A DNA stretch of 64,000 nucleotides from Trinickia violacea (lineage in GTDB: Bacteria > Pseudomonadota > Gammaproteobacteria > Burkholderiales > Burkholderiaceae), in assembly GCF_005280735.1 (NCBI RefSeq), contig NZ_CP040077.1, positions 3,844,001 to 3,908,000 of the forward strand, read 5' to 3'. Shown here piece after piece: positions 43,668-51,500 of this stretch (positions within the stretch are counted from its first letter, which is position 1; every line of letters begins with the position of its first letter). The notes beneath the pieces are model-generated. The model searched no databases. It was not told the DNA's origin and worked only from the letters and a program-made list of their open reading frames with translations. The position numbers were made by a program, and so were the translations under genes.

Positions 43668-43924
43668 GCGTCGCCCTCCTTCTTTTCGTAGGTCTTGCGA
43701 ATCTTTTTCCAGTTGGCGCCGAAGAGTTTGACGCCAGCCCTACGCACCAAACTACACGCCCCGCCTAGTGCGCCTACGAGCGTACCAAGTGATATGCATA
43801 TCCACTGCATGGGATTACTCACATCGCTGTTAAATAAATAAGCCCCCCATATCAGCCCAATGCCAAGCACTATGCATATGTCGCAAACCGGTTTAGACAG
43901 ATTCCCATTCTCCAAAATTTTCAT
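43664..43924 (-). CDS. Orphan CDI immunity protein, membrane type (paralogue 3)
   Basis: An 86-residue protein with two hydrophobic helices (CDICIVLGIGLIWGAYLF and WICISLGTLVGALGGAC) and a basic tail (NWKKIRKTYEKKEGDA). Its N-terminus MKILENGNLSKPV is clearly homologous to MKLVEDGNLSLPV of the protein at 44302-44547, and both lie directly after related toxin segments. It is thus probably an immunity protein kept after its toxin decayed, giving protection against neighbours that still deploy that toxin. The ATG overlaps the stop of orphan segment 2. Confidence 0.65.
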   Translation of the reverse strand: MKILENGNLSKPVCDICIVLGIGLIWGAYLFNSDVSNPMQWICISLGTLVGALGGACSLVRRAGVKLFGANWKKIRKTYEKKEGDA

Positions 43925-44275
43925 TTCTTGGTTTCCGCCTTAATTTTTTCTGCAACTTCATTGATCACAGAGCCTTGCATCGGGAACCTATACGCTAGTA
44001 CGTTAGCCGGTATACCAATCATGAAGTTGTCCTTGTACATCCCAATGGGATCTGGTTTGAGCACCTGCGCTACAGCTTCAGCCGCAAAACTAACCATCAC
44101 CGCCCCGCCTGCTGTCGTCAACGCACTAGGCTGATGTGGCCCGGGAACGAATAGTGCTGCACCCATCGTTGCACTGATACGGCCTGCATTGGTCGACACC
44201 ACGCTCGTCACCCTTGTCCGCGACATGTTTCGCCAGCGTTCGTCCCTCCGAATGCAACTGCCGGTTGTCCAGCAC
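43921..44275 (-). pseudogene. Decayed orphan BcpA C-terminal toxin segment 2
   Basis: A remnant with an internal deletion. It begins with DNRQLHSEGRTLAK, the junction region, then shifts frame directly into STNAGRISATMGA, a sequence that in segment 1 lies about 90 residues further on. The 3' part is open (MSRTRVTSVVSTNAGRISAT...) and keeps the toxin-terminal homology (NFMIGIPANVLAYRFPMQG, KIKAETKK). A start at 44226 would encode 101 residues, so a fragment could still be made, but without the proper N-terminus. It is followed at once by its immunity gene. Confidence 0.72.
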
Positions 44276-44301
44276 TGCTGAGTTCGTCGCTTCTACATCG
44301 A

Positions 44302-44547
44302 TTAATCCTCTTCGTCGCCCTTCACCTTGTAGCTCTCGCGCGCCTTCTTATAGCTATTGTCGAACGGCTTGATGCTCAGTTGATGCGCCTTGCTTGCATC
44401 TCCGCCAATAGCCGCAATGGCCAGACCTATAGACATCAAGAGAATCGATCTCACCCAAATGAAACTGACCGCACCAATCGAAATTCCCAGAACTACGAAG
44501 ATAGTTCGAACTGGAAGCGATAGATTTCCATCTTCAACTAGTTTCAC
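44302..44547 (-). CDS. Orphan CDI immunity protein, membrane type (paralogue 2)
   Basis: An 81-residue protein with two hydrophobic segments (TIFVVLGISIGAVSFIWV and ILLMSIGLAIAAIGGDA) and a charged tail (ESYKVKGDEED). It starts with GTG ten bases after the end of orphan toxin segment 1 and is homologous to the immunity protein at 43664-43924. Membrane-spanning immunity proteins are known for CDI toxins that attack the inner membrane, and by analogy this one probably blocks such a toxin. It may still be useful although its own toxin frame is interrupted. Confidence 0.68.
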   Translation of the reverse strand: MKLVEDGNLSLPVRTIFVVLGISIGAVSFIWVRSILLMSIGLAIAAIGGDASKAHQLSIKPFDNSYKKARESYKVKGDEED

Positions 44548-44557
44548 GAGTACCTCA

Positions 44558-45271
44558 CTATTTCTGCGAAGGAGCTTTAATCTGATTTGCCCAGTCTGAA
44601 TTCTTTATCACTTCCCCTATCTCGGTGAAAACTGGGCCAGCTATCGGATATCTATCGGCCGCATAGAACGATCCCTAATCGACAAAGCTATCAAATCCAA
44701 ATTTCCACGGTTGGGGATTTAGCATTTGCTGCACACCGCTCGCACCAAGACTAACAACAGCCGAGCTAAACGATAATGTCACAGCCCTAGGTGTGTGCGG
44801 TCCCAGGATCGCAGCCGCTGCACCTGCGGCGACACTGACACGCCCCGCATTGGTCGAAATCATCCCCGCCGCATCAGCCATCGTATTCCTCACAGAATTC
44901 CAATCAATCTGATTCGGTGCATGCTCATACGTAAAGACGCTCGGCACATTACCCGGCGCCGCGGAATTTGCATTCGCCCGGATATACGCCTGCAATGTCG
45001 GGTCGGGACTGGCTAACGATTGAATCATCAAAGGCCTTCCGTTCTCAGTCAGCCCCGTCGAAATCCACATGGCGCCCGGGTCGGTCGGCGCCTGCCCATT
45101 CAGAACAGCCGGGATGCCAGGGGAATAGCCACCATCGACGTACACGCCAATGAGGCGCATCTGGTCTTCAATCTGTTGCTGCGTATACAGCCCGCCGCTC
45201 TTGTTGGCCAACTGCTTGGCCAGCGTCTTCTCTTCAGGATGCAACTGCCGGCTGTAAAGGTTCGACTTCAT
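44558..45271 (-). pseudogene. Orphan BcpA C-terminal toxin segment 1, interrupted by one stop codon
   Basis: The frame starts MKSNLYSRQLHPEEK, so it opens exactly at the junction used in bcpA. It continues through YTQQQIEDQMRLIGV and STNAGRVSVAAGA to an in-frame TAG at 44675-44677. Beyond it the same frame continues for 39 codons, ending IKAPSQK, and this part aligns with the end of segment 2. A single base change thus cuts a 237-codon toxin tail to 198 residues. The ATG overlaps the stop of bcpI, and the matched immunity gene follows 10 bases after the true end. It carries no export region of its own, so it would need recombination into bcpA to be delivered. Confidence 0.78.
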
Positions 45272-45501
45272 GATCGTCTTCGCCTAATACAGGAAATTGC
45301 AATCACTACCAATGCTGATAGCGACCCTCTTACTAGAACGCTTTTCCCGTTTACGGCCGTGAGCAAAAGTTTTGCGTTGATCTGACTGGGGCAGCCAGCT
45401 ATAAAAAGACAATTTATTCCAAGCCCAATTACCCACATCAAGTAAAATCCACCAACGCAAATTAGCCATACCGCAATGCCAGCAACCATCCAGCGCATCA
45501 T
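45268..45501 (-). CDS. bcpI: Cognate CDI immunity protein (two-helix membrane type)
   Basis: A 77-residue protein with two hydrophobic helices (VAGIAVWLICVGGFYLMWVIG and SLSALVVIAISCI) and a basic end (RRRRS). Its start overlaps the stop of bcpA (ATGA), the invariant position of the cognate immunity gene. A membrane location implies that the BcpA toxin acts at or in the inner membrane, as for the E. coli EC93 system where a small membrane immunity protein protects against a toxin that collapses the proton gradient. Family membership could not be assigned. It differs from the two downstream immunity paralogues in sequence. Confidence 0.75.
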   Translation of the reverse strand: MMRWMVAGIAVWLICVGGFYLMWVIGLGINCLFIAGCPSQINAKLLLTAVNGKSVLVRGSLSALVVIAISCIRRRRS

Positions 45502-48500
45502 TTTTTTCCTCCGCTAATACCAGGAAGATTTCCAGCCGCGGAATTCGTTACTTCTTGGCCCATACCTCCAGCAGTTGTCCCGACAACTACACCTGCGCCA
45601 TTTGGCCTAAACATATTCCAGCCACTACCGGACCACGCGCCACTGCCAGCCCAGCCGCCAGAGTTATTAATTGTCGGTCTGATTGCGGAGTTGAATGTGG
45701 ATTCGCCGAGCTTGCCTATTCCGTAGCCAAGCGAGCTAAACAACCCAGCGGTAATACCTGCACCAATCGCACTGTCATTCTTGCCTTGCAAGATATTGTT
45801 CAGCAAAACCGTCGTTGCTCCACCAGCGGCATTCACGCCAACGTTCCATAGCAGCCCGCCATAGGTGCCTCCCGCGCCGGTCGCAAACGCGCTGGCCACA
45901 TCAAGCGGATTGACCGTGCCGTTCTGCGCATACTGCGCACCGACGTTGATGCCGGCACTGATCACACCTGTACCCATCGGTGACGCCCACGCTCCCGAAC
46001 CGAGCGCCCCGCCCGAACTAAAGATCGGCACGCCCGGAATCGCCGCCGCCGGCCCCGCGAGCGCCAAACCAGCTGCCGCGCCCGCTGCCGCCCACGTTCC
46101 CTTCGTATAGGCATCACGATAGGCCGCTTCCCGATTCACTGAATTCGCGATATCGCCAGCCGCCGGCTTATTCAGCCCCACGCCGTTGGAGTAATACCCG
46201 GCATAAATATTCGGGTTCGCTTTTTGATCGGGCGTGGCATAGAACATGTAGCCGGGGCCGCTATTACCATCGGCCGGCAACATCCCATGTGCCTGATTCA
46301 AAAATTCGCTCGCGCGCTGATTCCAAGTCCCCGGCGAACCATTCTGCACCTGCAAATTCGCCTGCGTCGTCAGTTCGTTATGCGCCTGTTCGAGCGTCAG
46401 ACCATATCTCTTCGCGTACGCCGCTTCTTTTTCGTTAATCCACTTCTTCTCTTCAGGATGCAACTGCCTGTTGTAAAGATCCGCATTGGCCGCTGTCACA
46501 GCCCCCGCACTACCGCCAATCAAGAAGCCGCCCGCACCCGCAATCGCATTCGACGCGATGTTGCCCAACGTCGGCGAACCCGTTGCATCGCCTACGTTGT
46601 CCGCCAAGCCGTTTAGCTTACCTGCAGACGCAGCGGCCAATCCCGCACCCGCCGCGCCTTGCGCAGCCGTGCCAATACCGCCACCACCCAGGCCCCCGAT
46701 CAGCGCCCCACCTCCCACGTGCAGCGCAATGCGGTTTGCCCCACCTTCACTCCACGTATCCGCCTGCGCTTGCCACTGCGCAGCCAACTCAGGGTTGCCC
46801 GTATCGGCGGCCATTTTCGCGTTGGCTTGCGCCTCCTTCTGCTTCTGGTCCGCATACGCACCAATCCCCTGCGCCACCACCTGACCCGCCGCCTGCACCG
46901 CGCTCATCATGTCCGCCTGATCCGCAAGTAGTTCCTTCACATCCGGCAGCTTCGACATCGTTCCGTTCAAGTTCGACGTCTCGCGGTTCAGGCTGGCAAG
47001 GTCTTGCGTCTGATTGGCTTGATCCGTGATGTTGATCGTCCCCGCACCGATGCCGCTTTGCGTTACCGCGCTCTCACTGCCGCTGTCGTGCTGGCTCAGC
47101 ATCGGCGTCACACCGCCAGCGCCGCTCACCGCCCCCGCGCTAAAGCCGCTGCTCGACGCGCTGTAATCCGAATGGTTTTGCAGATCCGAGAACGTGAGCG
47201 TCCCCGTGCTCAGGCTGTTCTTTTCCGCATCGGCCGCACTCGTGATGTAAGCGCCGGTCAGATCCGTATTGCCCTTCACGTTGATGTTGAATCCGCCGTC
47301 GCCCGCTTGGATACCCGCCTGCTCATTGACTCCCACGTACGAGCCGCTCGCGTCCCCATGCGACGCGCTAAAGCTCGCGCTGCCCCCGCCCTGGCTGATG
47401 CTAAAGCCCCCGCCCATGCTGCTCTGATGCGCCGCGCTCGTGGTCACATCCTGCACGCTCGCGACATTCAAGTTGCCGCCGATCTCGGCCAGCACCGTGT
47501 TGCCGCTCACGTTCGCGCCGATTAGGTTCGTATCGCCCCCGGAGACCAGCGTCACGCTGTTCGCGCCGATCACGTGAGTGTTGTTCTGGATCTGCGCATC
47601 GCTGTTGCCGTCGCCGTGCGCTTTCGACATCGCCGCTGACACACCGAACCCATTCGTGCCGAACGACACCCCCACGCTCGCGCTGCTCGCTTCGTTCGTG
47701 CTGCGCGTCGAATCCGTATCGGTCGTATTGATGAGGTTGATCTGGTTCTTCGCCGCCAGAATCACATCGCTTGCGCTCACGTTCGAGCCCGCGATCGTGA
47801 TGTTGCCGCTGCCGGGCGCACCGCGCCCGGAGGAAGTCCCTGTGGGATTGCCCGTCGCCACGAACGCGGTCGTGCCACCGGCCATCACCGACGAGCCCGT
47901 GTGCGTCATCTGGTCTTCGGAGAACGTATCTTTGCTGTGCGACGAGCCCACGCTCACCTGGACCGCGAGACTCGGGTTCGGGCCAGCCAATGCGCCGCCC
48001 GTCACGCCCGCCACCGTCATCGCGGCATTGCCCGCCGCGGCAACGCCGTGCAAGGCTGCCGCGCGACCGTCCCGGCTGTTGCTCGCCGCGCGTGATTGAT
48101 TCACCACGTTGGAGGCCGACTCCGCCACGCTGCCCGCCAAGCCAACCGTCACGCCGCTCTTGGAGACTTCGTGCGTGCGGTCGTAATGATTCGAGTTTTG
48201 TGCAGCGTCGATGATGACATTCGCGCCCGTGCCGCTGATGTTCTGCGCAGCAATCAGATTGCTGCCCGTCACGTGCAAATCGTTGCCGGCCGCGATGGTC
48301 AGATTACCCGCGAGCGAGCCGATGTTGCTGCTGGTGTTGATGACGGACGTGCTGTGCTGCTGATCCTTGGTCGATTGCGAGCCCACCGAGACCGCGAACC
48401 CGCCACCGGACATCAGCCCCGTCTCTTTCTTCTGGTAGTACTCTGACGACCGCATGGTGTCCTGCGAGGTCGTAATCGTCACATCGCGTGCAGCAGCGAG

Positions 48501-51500
48501 GGCGACATCGTTCGTGCCCACGATCGTGCTGCCCGCAACGTTGATATCCCGCCCACTCACCACGTTCACGCCATCGGCCGACACCATGCTGCCGATGCTG
48601 TACGTCGCCGTCTGGTCGATCCCGCTCGCCACCTTCGAGCCGCTCGCTACACCGCTGTGGCTATGCGTTTCATCGGTCTTGAGCGCATGCGTCTCGCTCG
48701 CGGCGCCGATGGTCACATCCCCCGCCGCCAGCAAGTTCGCATTACCCTTATCGAGGCTGATCGCACTGCCTTGAAGCGTGATGTCCTTGCCCGACACGAT
48801 GTTCACCGTATCGCCGCCCGTCAGCGTCGTGCCCGTGAGCGTCTGATCCAACGAGTAATACGTCTCCGCATAACTGCGCCCGCTGCCGCTCCCCGCACTC
48901 GAGCTGTCCACCATCGAGGTTGCGCTCGCCGAGAGCAGCGACACATTGCCTTGCGCCGCGATCGTCCCGCCGCCGCCCAGATCGATCTGCGCGCCGCGCG
49001 CGGTCAAATCACCACCCACCGCAATCGCCGAAGCCCCTCCGACCGTCACACTGCTGCCCACGGCGCTGCGGATATCCGTATTCGAGATGCCGCTAATCCC
49101 TTGATCGCGCGCCACGACTTTGTGTTCGCCCACCTCCTGCGTCCCAAGCGTCCAATCCCCGCCGATCTGCATCCCGAGGTTGCCGCCAACCGACAGCGCC
49201 CCCGCGTTCTGCCGGAAGTCTCCGCCCGTGATGATTGCGGCGTCGCCCGCCACATCGAGCTGCGCGATCGGCCCGAGCGTCGTGTTCACACGCGTCGCGC
49301 CATCGGCATTGACCTGCTTCGTCGTCTTCGTCGCCGTATCGAGAATCAGGTCGCCGCCCGAGTTCAAGAAGAGGCTCCCCGCCTTCACGTTCGCCGAGGT
49401 CAGATCGACATCGCCCGTCGTCGTCAGCGCCATCAGCCCGCCGCTTTGCAGCGTGCCGTAGCGGTTGTCGATGCTCGCGCCGTCGATCGACAGGCTGTTC
49501 GTCGCCTTGACCGTGCCGCTGTTGACGAACGATTGCGTGTTCTTCAGATCGATGTCGCGCGCCGCGATCAGCGGGCCGTTGCGCATATCCTGCTGATCGG
49601 CCTTCGCCAGATAGACGACCGGCACGAGCACCGTTTGGCCGTCGACGATGCGCGTCTCCATCAGGACCACGCTGCTCGTCAACTGCGCGACCTGCTCGGC
49701 GGACAGGCTCGCCCCGAGCGGCAGGTTCAGCGCTTGCGCGAGCGCCGCACCCGAAGCGAGCAGCGCGCCATACATCGACTCGATGTTCGTGTACGGTCCG
49801 AGCACGGCCTTGCCCGTCAGCGACGTGATCTGGTTGCGCACGAGCTGTTGCTCGTAGAAGCCGTCGCCCAAGCGCTTTGCGATCTGATCGGGGTTCAGTC
49901 CCAGTTGCCGCAGGTAATAGTCGCTCGACATGAAACTGCGCTGATTGGTAAACGCCGGGTTCGTTTCGATCAGGTACGTTGCGCCCGGCACCGTCGTCGG
50001 CTTGAACAGGCCGCCCTGCGGAATCGTCAGGTTGCTCAGTACGCTGACTGCGGTCGCGCTCGCGATCAGCGGGTCTACGCCGCCGCCCACCTTGCTCACG
50101 TCCACGCCCGGCGGCAGCCCCAGCGATGGCATCGACGCGTTGCTGCCCGGGTTGTTGATGCTCACGCCCGTGCCGCTCAACGTGCCGTTCGCGACGAGGG
50201 TCGAGGCGTAGTCGGGCAAGCCGTTTTTCTTCACGTCGGCCGGCGCGTTGCAGCCCGGATCGTTACAGAACGAATAGCTCCAGAACTTCGTGCCGTCGTA
50301 GTTGCGATACCAATATTTGCCGGTGTAGGTCACCCGGATTTGCGGCGCCTCCTGACCCGTGGCATGCCAGCCATTCGAATCGTAAGCCGCCGCCGTCGCC
50401 ATGTCGCCCGCCGCGGCCACCTGGCTCCAGTAGTTCTGGAGCATGCCCACCGACGAGACATCCAGATTGCCCATGGAGACGATCTGCGCGGCCGGGCTGA
50501 TCTTCGTGATCAGGTTCGCCATCGCCGTGCCCGTATATGTCGTGTACTGGTACGTGCTTTGGTATTCCCCGCCGTGCGGCGGCTCCACATACACGCCGCC
50601 GATGCTCAGCGGATCTTTCACACCCACTTGGCCCGTGCGGCCCGACAAGCTGATGCCCAACCTTTCGAGCAGCGCCGCATCGACATTCGACGTCCACTCC
50701 GTCTTCATCTCGCGCCGCGTGTTCGTCACGAGATCGGCGTGCAGCGCCATGTCGCCGCCGGACTGGATCAGCCCCGACTGATTCAAGATGCGCGAGGCGT
50801 TCGTGTAGTTGCCGTTCGCGTCCTTGCCGCCGGCCAGCACCACGCGGCCCATGCCGTAGATGGCGGTTAGCGCGGAGGTGTCGGTCGCCGTCGTGTCGTC
50901 GCGGTTTTGAATATCGTTGGCGAGCAGTTCGAGCGTGCCGTCGCTGTCCGAGGCGCCGATCAGTGCCGTTGGGCCGACGTTCGCGAGCGTCGAGGCCGCC
51001 GCGAGCGACACGCTGCCGCCCACCAGCACGCCCGTGTTGGTCAGTGTGTTCGAGTTCGTGCGCAGCCAGCCGCCCGCGGCCATCGCGCCGCTGTTGACGA
51101 TGCCGCGTGCATCGACGCTCAGGTCGTTCACGCTCATCAGGCCGCCCGCGTTGCGGAACGTGCCGGGCAGCGTGAACGCGAGGTTGTGGCCTGCGTTGAA
51201 TTCGTAGTCCGGCGTGTTGGTGAAGTCGCCTTGCAGCGCCAGCGTCAGGTCGTTGGCCGCGCTGTAGGTGCCGCCACCAAACAACGTGCTCGACGTGATG
51301 GCGAGGTTGCGCGTTGCGCCGATTGAGCCGTCTGCGTTGGAAAGGGCGCCGGTCGTCGTGATGGCGATATCGCCGTTGCCAGCATTTCGAATCGCGGCAC
51401 CACTGGTGGCGATCGTGCCGATCTTCCCGCCGCTGTTGTTCAAGTCGTCGGCACGTATGCTCAGGCTTGCGCCGCTCAGTTGTCCGCCTTTCGTATTCAC

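Noticed and set aside
48657..50870. Plus-strand open frame of about 740 codons inside bcpA
   Set aside because: Arg-rich composition with no family motif; it lies wholly opposite the BcpA coding sequence, which has clear domains.
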